Source: Calycina herbarum (taxonomy: Eukaryota > Ascomycota > Leotiomycetes > Helotiales > Pezizellaceae). From it: a stretch of 64,000 nucleotides of DNA. How positions within the stretch are numbered: the first letter of the stretch is position 1; each line of letters begins with the position of its first letter. The stretch spans positions 186,001 to 250,000 of the forward strand of contig LLEY01000035.1 of the NCBI GenBank assembly GCA_001414485.1, written 5' to 3'. The notes below the pieces were generated by a model. That model was not told the origin of the DNA. It saw only the letters and a program-made list of their open reading frames with translations, and searched no databases. The position numbers and the translations under genes were made by a program. This document shows positions 1 to 11,079 of this stretch, piece after piece.

Positions 1-514
1 CTTTTACATTCTTCTTTTTAGTGCTTATATTGTACACGGTTTTTGCTGGAATATATCAGACAAGTGTGAAGACTTCCACCCCCTGCTGGAACAAATAGGT
101 ATGGAGCTAGACAAGCCGGCTAGATATGAAGACTTGCTCGGCTGGAATGTCATGGTCAATTCCATAAGGTTTGATAGCTTCAAAAGTTGAGGATCTAGAC
201 CTTCTCGATATCACGCTAGTTTTCCGACCAATGAAACTGGCCCATTGAGTTCCCACATAGGTGGATTTGCTTCTCCCCAAGATCTGTTGATCTCTACACA
301 TTGAAAATTGATACAGCTGACTCAATCGGAGGCTCCGTAACCCCTCGAGAATCGCAGAAGTCACTGTTCGCCCCACTGTGGCGGCCCAACCTTGAACGAT
401 ACAATTCAAGCCCAGAATTCGGACTTTCAACCTGCTTTTTAGCCAGTACCTACCGATGTGGAAACGCAAAATTCTTGCTATAATTTCTCTTCGACGACAA
501 ACTATCGAGACATC
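1..514. other. Upstream region of the histidine kinase, no gene seen
   Basis: No convincing coding segment is seen. A 120-codon minus-strand frame (107-469) has no recognisable domain or usual composition and is treated as chance. An in-frame ATG at 458 precedes the chosen kinase start at 515, so the kinase could begin 19 codons earlier. Confidence 0.5.
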
Positions 515-3500
515 ATGATGCGTAACATTGACCCAGAGTCTGAGACTCTTCGGGATATGACTGAGAGCAGACGAGCCTTGGAGCTACGTCGGTACGTCAT
601 TTGTCCCTTCCCCTCAGCGTTGCAGCTTCAATCACTGACTAGCTTCAAGATTTTTCTCGCCTTATCAATTCACCAAGCCTTCTTCCAAAGAGGGGTTCAA
701 CGAGAGTCTTAACAATGATGGAGCTCTTGACGCTTATGTGGAAACGGTGGTTTGGAGACTCCGTGGAAAACATGCCATGGTTGGGTGAGTTGATGTAGCT
801 CCAAGACCTACCCCAAACCTCTTGCTGACCAATTTGTTCCAATAAGTCTCGTTGATAGAGGTTAGTCAAGTGTGACCAGCATTTGGAATTTGTTTAACTC
901 TTTTCAAGGCACACAATATTTCCTTGCTGGTTCATATCGGACAGCCGGAGACGATGATGATGAGCTAATTCAAGATCGCAAATGGTTTGGATGCTCGACA
1001 GTTCCCACTCCAGGTGGACTTTGCGAAGTACAGTGATTGATCGGGTTTCTCTGGTATACTGCTAATCTTCGGCAGAACACACTTGCTTTGGACGATCCAA
1101 AAATCGAATATCCAGTATTCGTCGTCTCGGACTTGTCCAAAGATGAAAGATTTGTCGATTTGCCTGTTGTAGATGGCTCTATTGCATCATACAAATTTTA
1201 TGCGGGGGCCCCAATTACCACCTCCAGGGGAGTCAATATCGGGTCTCTCTTTGTATTTGACGACAAGCCTCGTGAAAAAATGTCACTGGATCACAAAAAA
1301 TGTAGGTATATTCTGTTTCTTGAAATAGTCGTTTCAAATTACAACTAACTTTATTAGTTCTTCATTGTCAAGCAGGAAATATCATGAAACATCTCGAATC
1401 TAAACGGGAAGCTGCTGAACGACGCCGTGTGACATTAATGAGCAGAGGAATCTCTACTTTCCTGGAAAAGACTTCTGAAGTTACTTCAGGTCCAGACTCC
1501 TCGGAGGCTGAAGACACCACGGAGGAGGCTGGCGACAGTAGGCCCCAGAGTAAAATGAAAGATTCCGACACACCACCACTTCCAGATCCCACAGCGGAAG
1601 AGTCTATTTTAGACAAGATACGGATAACGCTCGATTTTGCAGCCGAGATATTAAAAGAGTAACCAGCCTATCTATTTGTTATTCTTTTGAGTTTTTGTTT
1701 CGGGTAGCCGGGAGCAGTTGGAGATTGCTTCACCATTGCAAAATATGTGCTAATATGTTGTTTGTTGGTAGATCACTCGAGCTTACAGTCGGAGGAGTTG
1801 CATTTTTGGATCCAACAGAATCTGATTACTCAGATAGTGGAAATACTGACGCATATATTGACAGCTCCACTGACCTCGGTAAAAAAGTGCAAGAATTGGA
1901 AGATTCCAGCAAGACGAAACGCCCATCACCAACAGTCTACCCGTTGAGCCCGCTCACGTCTTCAACAGATGAGGAATTTGGTGGTAGGAATCTATCGCAA
2001 TCAGCAGTTCGGAGCTCAGACCACAAACACAAGCCCGCGAGAATACTTTCCATGTCTGCTGCAAAGATAGCAACTTGGGACCCCGAATCGACAGTTCTGG
2101 ATAGTAAAACTTTGCAGACGTTCATCAAATCGTATCCCAGTGGCAACGTTTGGTACATTGATAAGGAAGGGTACTTTTCATCTCTTGAGCAGAAGCAGTA
2201 AGTGTCCACTCACCGTGTTTCCTTGTATGAGGTTTCGTGCCCTTTACCCAATGACGTGTTGTGACACATTTGAGAGACTAGTCCAAAGGAGCTAGTTCTA
2301 GGATGTTCTATTTTTATTTTTATTATTCAAGCTAGCTTATCCTCGCACGCTCTTCCGGGCAAAAATATACCGGCTGATCTAGGAATTGCATAACCGCCAA
2401 TATCAGATGTTCTTTCCCGATTTGAAGATAGGGTTTCGGCTTTATATCTATAGGCATTTTGTCAAATTCATACTGACCTTCTGAACGCTTTGTAGGTCCC
2501 AAGAAAAAGGCCTTGCAACAAGCCCCTCAGGCCGGAACCGGTCAATCTCTCCAAGCTATGCCACAAAGCAAGCTGCGGAAGCTGCAATGCTAGGAAATAT
2601 CTTCAAGAAAGCCCGGCAAATTATTTTCTTGCCGTTGTGGGATGCAGGTGGAGGTAAGCAGACCATGGTATGATTTTCAGCTCGATTCTAATACCTTTCA
2701 GATCGTTGGTATGCTGGTTGCTTCGTGTGGAGTCTTTCCGCAGTTCCGGTATTCTCTGTGGATAATGAGATACCGTATCTTTCCGCTTTTACAAATTCTG
2801 TGATGGTTGAAATCAATCGTCTAGACGCAATCGCAGCTAATAAAGTGAAGGGGGATTTTATTAGTAGTATTTCGCACGAGTTTAGAAGTCCTTTGCATGG
2901 GATACTAGCTAGCGCCGAGTTTCTTCGTGACACGACCCTGGATAACTCCCAGCTTGAACTCATATCTACCATTCAAATCTGTGGTAATACACTCTTGGTA
3001 AGGAATTATCTCAGCTTGAGGGGTTGTCGCTCACGACTGGCAGGACACGATCAATCATGTTCTAACCCTAAGCAAAATAAACACTTTCGAAAAGTCCGAG
3101 AAGAGTCTAGGTAAGCCCATGCTTCTCGTTCATTCAGAATAACCCACCTACTCACTCGTACTAGAATCTTACAATGATCTTGTTCAAGTCACAGATCTAG
3201 CATTACTCTGCGAACAAATCGTCAGCGGGATGATTGCTGCAAACGAATATCGCGGCCCTGCAACAGCTTCTACCCCGACCTCTGAACGAATATTAGATCC
3301 GTATCAACCTCAATCTTATCTTGAAAGACGCACTCCTTTGGCCATCATAATAGACATTGAAAGCCGGAAATGGAATTTCAAGGTTCATGCTGGTAAGTTG
3401 CATAGATTTCTACACACATCCCCAATTGCTGATGAAATTAGGGGCTCTGAAGCGTATTGTCATGAACATATTTGGAAATGCGCAAAAGTACACCGACTCG

Positions 3501-5034
3501 GGGTATATCATGGTGCGACTAAGAGTTCAAAATGCATCTGGGACGAACTGTGCCGGTAAGCCCACTGGAAAATCTTTATGCTTACGTATCCGAGACTCAG
3601 GAAGGGGAATGTCTTCAGAGTATATGGAAAGAAAGCTATATCAGCCATTCGCACAGGAAGATAGTTTTGCGCCTGGAGTTGGGCTTGGTTTATCAATTGT
3701 GTGAGTGCCTCCAAGTTCCTGAAGTAAGATGTCTCTACTCTAACCTGTGTAGTTGGAGTATTGTAAATTCCCTTGGAGGGAAAATCCAAGTGAGAAGTGA
3801 GTTAGGAAAAGGAACAGACATCGAGGTCACCTTACCACTCGAAGAACTGGAGGACACCGGAGAGCTAGATTCATCTAGCGATCATCTAGATATATCAGAC
3901 GACGCCCGTAAATGCATTGCAACGCTTCGCGCGCGTGCTCAAGGGATGTCCGTGAGAATATATCGGGTTCCGGGGAAATCAGTTCGACACGAAGACATGT
4001 TCTGGGAATGCATTGAACGGTATTGTTCTGATTGGTTCGGGATACAAGTCAACATCTCTTTGCCCTCAGAACCGGATCTCGTCATTACGAACGAACACGA
4101 GCCCTCGAAACACTCCTGTACCAGAGTTTTGTATGTGCACAAGGGAATGGTTTGCCTCACACATCAAGACCGGGACGAGCAAACGTCGGGAGACATTTCT
4201 TGTCCTGTTGGGCCATTTAAGCTGGCCAAGGCGATACTGGCAATTCTCGACCATGTTCCATCGAGCCAACCTTCTTCTCGTGGCAGAGATGTTGGCACAC
4301 AGACTCCACTTGGGTCAACGGAGGAACGTTTAGTTCTAGACGGGACGAAACTTACTGATTATGGATTTCCACAGCCACCCATAGTTGAAGTAGCGGAACC
4401 GCCCGTGACTAATGGGGTCAAAGTGATTTTGGATGGAGAAGTTGTAACAAAAGTGGTACCCAAGGAGCCCGTCTCGACCATGAATGGAGTGTCGCTTACT
4501 CTTCCACTTAAACGGCAAGCACAAAACGAAAGCCACACACCTGTTAAGGCATCAATTACTATTCCAAAAATCGCCAAACCTTCTCCCGCTACTCCCGAAC
4601 CCCTGCCTACAGGCCTTCATATCCTCGCAGTAGACGACAACGTAGTCAACCTCCAACTCCTAAAGCGGTATCTCCAAAAACGAAAATTGGATACCATCGC
4701 CACAGCCCGGAACGGAATCGAAGCAGTGGATGTCTTCAAAACTGCTCTCAATAATCCGGATACTAGTCTGAGGAAGTTTGATGTCATTTTTATGGATATT
4801 TCGATGCCGGAGATGGATGGGTTCGAAGCTACGAGGGTGATTAGGAGGTTGGAGGGGGGGTTAAGCGAGGGTGGAAGGGCTTATGTTGTTGCTCTTACTG
4901 GATTGGCGAGTCGGAAAGATAGGGATTTGGCGGTTGAGAGTGGGCTGGATGATTTTTTGACGAAGCCGGTTAGTTTCGTTAAGATTGGGGAAGTGTTGAG
5001 GAGGATTGTTGAGGTAAAGGAAAGGGGTGGGTGA
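515..5034 (+). CDS. GAF-containing cytosolic hybrid histidine kinase / response regulator
   Basis: Phosphorelay sensor kinase, expected to autophosphorylate a histidine, pass the phosphate to its own receiver and then to a HPt protein (known family mechanism). Exons: 515-591, 650-784, 847-860, 909-1027, 1076-1301, 1358-1658, 1772-2197, 2496-2653, 2702-2997, 3044-3110, 3165-3392, 3442-3700, 3753-5034; this gives 1195 residues in one frame. In order: a split GAF-type sensory region (about residues 25-200 and 430-520) interrupted by an acidic Ser/Thr-rich linker; HisKA with H-box SHEFRSPLHGIL near 539; HATPase with N-box NIFGNAQKY near 690, G1 DSGRGMS near 734 and G2 GVGLGLSIV near 765; a 280-residue linker; receiver from LAVDDN near 1056 with phospho-acceptor Asp in FMDISMPEMDG near 1117 and the conserved Lys in LTKPVS. 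No membrane segment is seen, so a soluble sensor is inferred. The fungal HK group is not assigned. The start could be 458, 515 or 518. Confidence 0.93.
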
Positions 5035-5339
5035 GTGGGTAGGTTGTGAGAGGGAGTTTGTTTGTATGATTATGGATTATGAGAGGTAATGTTTGGTGTC
5101 TTGCGTAATTATATAGTGTAATGTAAGTAGACGAATCAATAGGTTTTCACTGTATACACTCACAGTCTTTAAAAGAGCCTGACATCCTCGAGTAACGTAT
5201 AGTCCCCTTCTAGTAGGGCATGTGCTTAGCGAAGTCATCTTCCAACTTCATTCCAACAATACCATGTGGGATCGCCTATGTACATACAACTTCCCCATCC
5301 ACCCTCTCACAGCACTCAATCTCGAGTTCCATCGTCATC
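5035..5339. other. Intergenic, 3' ends of two convergent genes
   Basis: The kinase (plus) and the fructosamine-kinase-like gene (minus) converge here. The sequence presumably holds both 3' UTRs. No reading frame or structured element stands out. Confidence 0.5.
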
Positions 5340-6402
5340 TTATTCCCTTAAAACCATTTCAAATCTAACTCCCTCCCTAAAAATGACAATGCGCCAAGCT
5401 CTCGCCTCAGAGTCGACACCCTTCATATCGTCAAAGGCTCTGTAGTAAAAACTAAGATCGTTTCATCAATATCGTTTCGGGGTAGGAGAACATACGTTTG
5501 CCTCACTGCTTTTCCTTGATCCATATGATTGACTGAATAAAGGATATTGTAGTAAATACAATACATCCTATTCCTATCATCCATTCTTCTTTCGGCTCGC
5601 TAGGTTCATGGTATTTCAAATAGGTCTTTGTATAGATCTCGTCATGGATTTTATTGTAATGGCATCTCCAATCCGCGATTTCCATCTCATGGTGTGCGTA
5701 ATAAGAAGCGGCATCGAAGAGCACGATTTCTCCAGTAGAAATTGAGGTTCCGATGTTTCCTTCCCAGAGATCACCATGGATCAAGCAAGGTTTGATGGTT
5801 CGACCGTTCTCAAGGGCTCCGACTAAGCGAGGGATGACTTTGATGAATACTCGGCATTCGAGAGTGGCGAGAGAATTCCAGGTGCCGTTCACTTTCATAT
5901 CGAGCTCTGTAACGTATTTGAGGATGTGGGTGAAGAAGGGGGTCCAGGTGGAGAACCTAGTATTGACAGCTTGGGGGATGTGTCCTTGAAATGTGTTGAT
6001 GTGGAATCCGAAATATTCTGCTGAGAAGCTGTCTTTATGAAGTGTGGCAAGTTTTGAACAAAGCTTTTCGGGATCTGGAAGATCATGAGTCGTCATTTCA
6101 ATGAATTCCTGGAGCAAGAAATGGGTTTCTTCTCCATCGACTGAGCGATGACTTCCCCATCCGTACGGTTTCGGTACGAAGTCTGGTGCTATTTTGTAGA
6201 GCTCTGACATTGAATTGAATTCCCCTTTCATCATTCCACAGCCATTCTCCGACGTGGTGCATTTTAAGAAGCATTTCTCTTGGGAGCCGGTGTTGAGGGC
6301 AATGACTAGAAGGGTTGTTTGGGTCCATTCTGATTTCCCGTGCGGAACTACAGAGATAATCTTAGCTCCTGAAGGAAACTTTGAAATGATAGCATCGTCC
6401 AT
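5340..6402 (-). pseudogene. Fructosamine/ketosamine-3-kinase-like gene with a one-base frame break
   Basis: The family phosphorylates ketosamine adducts on proteins and so promotes deglycation (aminoglycoside-phosphotransferase fold). From ATG at 6402 the frame shows the N-terminal HGKSEWTQT segment, catalytic HGDLWEGN near residue 209 and the metal-site stretch DAASYYAHHEMEIADWR. The frame then runs into a hydrophobic tail after KEEW and stops at 5503. Reading with a one-base shift at about 5580 (TGGATGAT instead of the expected TGGGATGAT) gives DDRNRMYCIYYN, which is the family's usual continuation. It then splices through a 56-nt intron (5440-5495) into TAFDDM and ends at a TAA at 5340-5342. 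So the C-terminus is present but out of frame by one missing G. Either the gene is recently broken, or the base is a sequencing/assembly error in a G run; in the second case it is an intact two-exon gene. Confidence 0.8.
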
Positions 6403-6854
6403 TGTAAAGTTGACTTGAACTAAAATTTCTTCTGTAGTTTATTGGAAGGCGTGTTGGGGATGGCGCTAACTCTGGGTGGAATGTTGGTTTTCATATTGTA
6501 CCGATTGGTTGTGCATTCCACATGTGAAACCGAAAAATTAGAGATAAATACGACTGGTGAAGTTGCGATAGAATAGAGAGTCTCTCCACATAGGCAAAGA
6601 GAAATTTGGGTTGGGAAATTTTGTAGCAGCCTACCTTTCACTAAGGCCAACGCCAGAAAATTTTTCTAATGAGAGCTGAGGTAATCCTCCCATATTTACC
6701 TCAAAGGCAAGTGAGCTCAACTGCTTTGAAGCCATTCATTTCATAAACCCACACTGAACAGCAACACAATTTAGTTATTAGGCGAATATAGGAAGTAAGC
6801 ATATGCAGAACTTTCTATTTAAAATCAAATATGATTACGTGAATGTGATCGTGG
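6403..6854. other. Intergenic, nothing recognised
   Basis: A 76-codon minus frame (6420-6650) lies directly upstream of the kinase-like gene but has no recognisable features. The segment probably includes that gene's promoter and the eroded left edge of the NACHT-WD40 remnant. Confidence 0.4.
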
Positions 6855-9368
6855 GTGTTCCATTTGCGCAATATACCCATAAATTCAGATGTTGTATTGG
6901 ATATACTTTCGAAGTTTTTCAGAAGCCCTGCAGTTCTTACATGGATACAAGCCTTGGCTCATATCAGACGATTGGACGTCATGGTTAAAGCTGTCAAGAG
7001 CCTCACAAAATTTGTTAAGTCAATGCGGATGTTTGATGCCACGAGGCATCCCCTGCTTCATCGTCTCTCTGATCTGGAGCTGCTCGAGTTGTGGGCTATT
7101 GATCTTGTTTAAATTGTCGGGAAATTCAGCAGACACCTCATTGCCAATCCACTTACTATTTACGAGCTCATTCCAGCGTTTTGCCCCACCAATTCGGCAA
7201 TACATCAACAATTTTATCGATCAGGCTCAAGTGCTGTGTCAATATCTGGTATTGAAAATACGGCTTGGAATGATATTTTAGCTCGACTCAGTCTTCCGGA
7301 TGGCGATCGAGCGTGGAATATTCTCACTGCAGGCAAATACATTGCAGTTCAGGGGACGGTTGGGACTATTTATATCTGGCAGGCGGCGACATTTGCGCCA
7401 GAAGTGACAGTAAATCATCAGGAGGCTGTGACGAAAATGTGTCTCAACAGCAAAGGAGACAGATTGGCCACCTATGGATTGAGAAGTACCAAGCTATGGA
7501 CAATTCCCGCTGGTCACTTATTATCCTGTTCGCCGAATCCAGTTGATACCAAAGCTATGGCAATTACCTTTATTGAGAACGACAGGCAAGTTATCGTTGC
7601 TTGTGATGACAGGCTCATACGATATATTCATACAAGCGATTTCGATTCTGGTTGGCATACTTTTGATCCCGCCTTATTGAAAGAAGAGTCTCATACTAAG
7701 AACATGTTCATAAATTCTCCCATGTGGATGGAGTTTAATGGGGATGGAAGCCAACTTGGTGTATCCTATCGTGGATTTCCATTGTCTGTATGGTCGCTCG
7801 CCGAATCTCGCCGAATCTCGCTGTATCGCGAGATGCAAAAGATCCAACGGCCCTCGAATCCATCAATACACCACTACCGACCGCTGGTTTCCAGTCGACC
7901 GATTTACGTGGAATCCTATTTCCGGGCATATAATTGGAATCTGTAGAGCTAATTGTATTTTCAAGTGGCACCCTACCACTGGTGAATATCAAGAGGTCCG
8001 ATCAACTGCTCATGAAGTATCAGCCAGTCAAGATGGCAAGCTTTTCCTGACGAGCAGCAGTGATGGAACTGTCAAAGTGTGGAGTTTTGCTTTCTTTAGT
8101 GTGATATATCAACTTTCTTCAACAGACTTAGTGACTGGGTTGGCATTCAGTCCAGATTGTCGAATTTTCTACGATGTCAGGGGTAGTTGTGTCAACGTTT
8201 GGGAACCCAACAGTCTAGCTCTCTTTTCGGATACCGAGGAGCCATTCAGTGACGCGGCTAGCTCATATCAATCTCCGAGTACCGCTCTGCAGATATCGGA
8301 GGCCCAAGTAGGGGAATATGTGGCAGTTTCTGCTCTTGGGGCGGTAGCTAACTCTTCTCAATATTTCTTCGGCAACGAGGAAGGCTTTGTAGAGTTGAGG
8401 GATTTCCATGCAGAACAAGAGCCCAAAACGATTGTATTCGTTGGCGTTATGAGTGTGACACATGTATGCTTGAGCGACCTCGCTGACCATGTTTCTGTTG
8501 TTGATTTGGGGGGAGATATCGCCATAAAGAATATCGTTGGAGACTTCGGACTACCCAACCCAAAACTCCATCTTGAAGGACGAGGTGTTCACCAAATTAT
8601 GTTCAATCATAACTCAACATTTCTGCTAGTTATAAGTGAGGATATGGCACAGATTTGGGATGTTGTCGAGGCAAAGCGCGCTACTTGCACTATATTGGAG
8701 AACGGCCGCAGTCGAAGATGGCTAAACATCCATCAAAAAAAGAATGCTTCGCAGGCTTTGGGAAAAAAGACGTCATAGTTTTCTCTTGGGATGGTCTACA
8801 ACAACAAGGCTGTCACCCTTACCAGGAGAACCGGCCGCAATTGGATCGCATGGCCATCTTGCAACATACTGACCACAATATAAATGATGTTGTTGGGCAG
8901 TTGGCCCATGCAATGAATTCTGATAGCGATCACGGATATGCCAGCAAAACCATGTTCAGCCAGGATGAAAAGCTCATTTTAGTTCAGATCCAAGATACAT
9001 CTATCCAAGGGAGGGTTTCAAAACACCATCTAATTTTCGATGCCTCAGATTTGGACACCGAGAGCAATGGGCCTCTCTTATACATCTTCACTCCGCCCGA
9101 AATAGCAAAGATCATCGATATACCTGTAGCCATTCTGCCTGGGTCAAAACTTGTCTTCCTTGATAATGACTTGTGGATGTGCACATACGAGCTGGGGTCC
9201 CATATTGACAATAAAAAGGCTTTACATCGTCATTATTTCATACCTAGAGATTGGGCAAGTTCAGAGAATCTTGAGAAGTGTTGTATGTTGGAAGGTGGCA
9301 CACTTTTATGCCCGAGAGACGATAAAATCGCAGTAGTTAAAAGCAGTTTGGACATTGGTGGTTTCTAA
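6855..9368 (+). pseudogene. 5'-truncated NACHT-WD40 (NLR-like) gene remnant
   Basis: The order of segments matches the C-terminal half of fungal NACHT proteins that end in WD40-like blades: a helical linker (VLTWIQALAHIRRLDVMVKA, then LLHRLSDLELLELWAIDL, then a segment with FCPTNS), then blades with GTIYIWQA, KLWTIPAGHL, RGFPLSVWSL, GTVKVWSFAFF and SCVNVWEPNSL. There is no NACHT P-loop upstream, so the 5' half is missing. Three lesions are visible. A TAA at 7110-7112 replaces the expected Lys after WAIDLV. A perfect 10-bp tandem duplication (7801-7810 and 7811-7820) shifts the frame. Another shift near 8730 moves the reading to the frame that ends at 9368. Segments after each break still resemble the family, so decay is relatively recent. 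In the intact family these proteins act as STAND receptors; this copy is not expected to. Confidence 0.85.
7801..7820 (+). repeat. 10-bp tandem duplication causing a frameshift
   Basis: The 10-mer ccgaatctcg occurs twice in direct succession. Deleting one copy joins WSLAESR to CIARCK and keeps the frame open through the downstream WD40 blades, so the duplication itself is the frame-breaking event. Confidence 0.9.
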
Positions 9369-9426
9369 AGGATGCCGAGTAATAAAATACACGACTAAAC
9401 GAGGAATGCATTATTCTTCGGAGCCG

Positions 9427-11079
9427 TTACTTTGCCGATCTAACCTCAGGTGAGTGCCGTACACTTGCTACCAGCTCCACAGAGTCCTCATCGGTTTTGC
9501 TAAGTCTATGCTTTCTCCATTCCATGCCTTTCCATCGAAGCAGCCATACGACAATTACCCCAAAGCTTCCACTCCAAATACCTAAAATAGTAAAATACCA
9601 GCCTCTCCCAAGCGCGCTGAGCAAAGGTTGCAATACCGCAACGCCGGCGGCAGCCATTGCACATCTAGAGATACTTGCAGCTGCAGCTGCCGTGCTTGGA
9701 CTTTCTGGAAACACATCCACCAGAAGAGTGTTGTATATTGTGTAAAAACAAGTACCCCAGAACCCTTGTATGAATTGTAATATCAGCAAAATGGAGACGT
9801 GAGCATGTTTTGTAACAGCCCAGCCATACCCCACCAAAGTTGCTGTTGATATTAAAAGTAACCAGAAACTACCTCGAGATCTTGCTCGCTCGATGGGAAA
9901 TTGTTTCAGATCATCACCAGCTACTTTGTCCACTGTCCAACCGATCTTCTTTGCAGTTACCTTGTAGTTATAATCCATCATTTTTCCGTTGCAATAACCA
10001 CCTAAGATGATACCGGCACCACGAGGCAAATACGATAATCTAATTTGCAATTCGTTGAATCGATAAATTGACTTATATATATCGGGAATAGCAGCAACCA
10101 TTGAGTAGTCGACAGTGTAGAAGGATCCATGCATCCAAAGTGCAAGAAAGGTATCGTAGTGAAAGATGATCAATAAACAAGCCAATGGATTTCGCATCTC
10201 AAATCTCCTCCCAGTTTTGACATTTTCCAGGTTGTGACTCGCATTCTCGTCTTTGACCTCGAATCCTTCCTTCTTAGATTCAAACCACCATTTCCCCAAA
10301 CTCCACAAGCTCTCATCCCACCAGTTCAAACTTCTCCTTCTATGCCCATTTCCAACAATAGATCTCGCTGTCTCGGGCAACGAACAAGCAACACCAGTCA
10401 ATAGAACAGCACCCATAATGACCAGCGCCCAAAAAACCCATTGAAAACTCCCAGTAGTAAAAGCGATACACCCTCCTATCACAGGTCCCACACATGCCCC
10501 TAAGTTTAAAGCCATGCTTACAGGGCCTAGCATTCGACCTCGCTCACTTGGTACACACACATCCGCAGCCACACCATAACTAACAGCAAACGCTGCACTA
10601 GCACCCATACTCTGCAAGGCTCTAAGTGCCAGTAGTGCCGCATAATTGTGTCTATTCAACGCCAAGCCGAGATTTCCAATAACATAGATCGTTAGAGTCA
10701 ATAAATAAATTGGTCGACGACCTAACGTATCCGAAAGTGGACCGAAAATTGCAGCTGAAAGTGCTTGAAAAATTATGTATATTGTGATTGTAAGATTGAT
10801 TGCTTGTGATGAAGTGTGGAAGTTTGTTCTCAATAGAGGGAGAAGCGGAAAATAAATTGTTGTTGTGAGAGGCGAGGCGATCGTTGCGAGACCGAGGAGA
10901 AGAGTCAAGAGTCGTTTTTCGCGACGAGTGAATGTTGTGTAAGGCACTGGCGATGTATGAGATTGTTGATTTGAAGTTTCTTTACCTTGGACTGCTGTTT
11001 CTGAGGCATTGTTGGCGATATTCTCCTTAGCATAGTCCATGTGTGCGAGGGCGGCATTCTCAATGGCAGGTGATGTCAT
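9427..11079 (-). CDS. MFS multidrug transporter, DHA1 (drug:H+ antiporter-1) type
   Basis: Proton-driven export of drugs or metabolites at the plasma membrane is the family role. It is a single-exon 550-residue protein, a usual length for DHA1. A polar N-terminus of about 65 residues is followed by an N-terminal bundle with motif A GPLSDTLGRRPIY, then ALRALQSMGASAA and LNLGACVGPVIGG (motif C-like, the antiporter signature), a charged central loop of about 70 residues and six more hydrophobic segments. The tail is charged. Closest in style to fungal quinidine/weak-acid resistance (Qdr/Aqr/Dtr-like) carriers, but the substrate cannot be read from sequence. It is next to, and convergent with, the NACHT-WD40 remnant, and they have no evident functional link. 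Confidence 0.93.
   Translation of the reverse strand: MTSPAIENAALAHMDYAKENIANNASETAVQGKETSNQQSHTSPVPYTTFTRREKRLLTLLLGLATIASPLTTTIYFPLLPLLRTNFHTSSQAINLTITIYIIFQALSAAIFGPLSDTLGRRPIYLLTLTIYVIGNLGLALNRHNYAALLALRALQSMGASAAFAVSYGVAADVCVPSERGRMLGPVSMALNLGACVGPVIGGCIAFTTGSFQWVFWALVIMGAVLLTGVACSLPETARSIVGNGHRRRSLNWWDESLWSLGKWWFESKKEGFEVKDENASHNLENVKTGRRFEMRNPLACLLIIFHYDTFLALWMHGSFYTVDYSMVAAIPDIYKSIYRFNELQIRLSYLPRGAGIILGGYCNGKMMDYNYKVTAKKIGWTVDKVAGDDLKQFPIERARSRGSFWLLLISTATLVGYGWAVTKHAHVSILLILQFIQGFWGTCFYTIYNTLLVDVFPESPSTAAAAASISRCAMAAAGVAVLQPLLSALGRGWYFTILGIWSGSFGVIVVWLLRWKGMEWRKHRLSKTDEDSVELVASVRHSPEVRSAK

Noticed and set aside
5503..5600. Hydrophobic C-terminal tail of the kinase-like protein as a membrane anchor
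   Set aside because: It is the out-of-frame reading of the conserved C-terminus caused by one missing base; the other frame carries family sequence.
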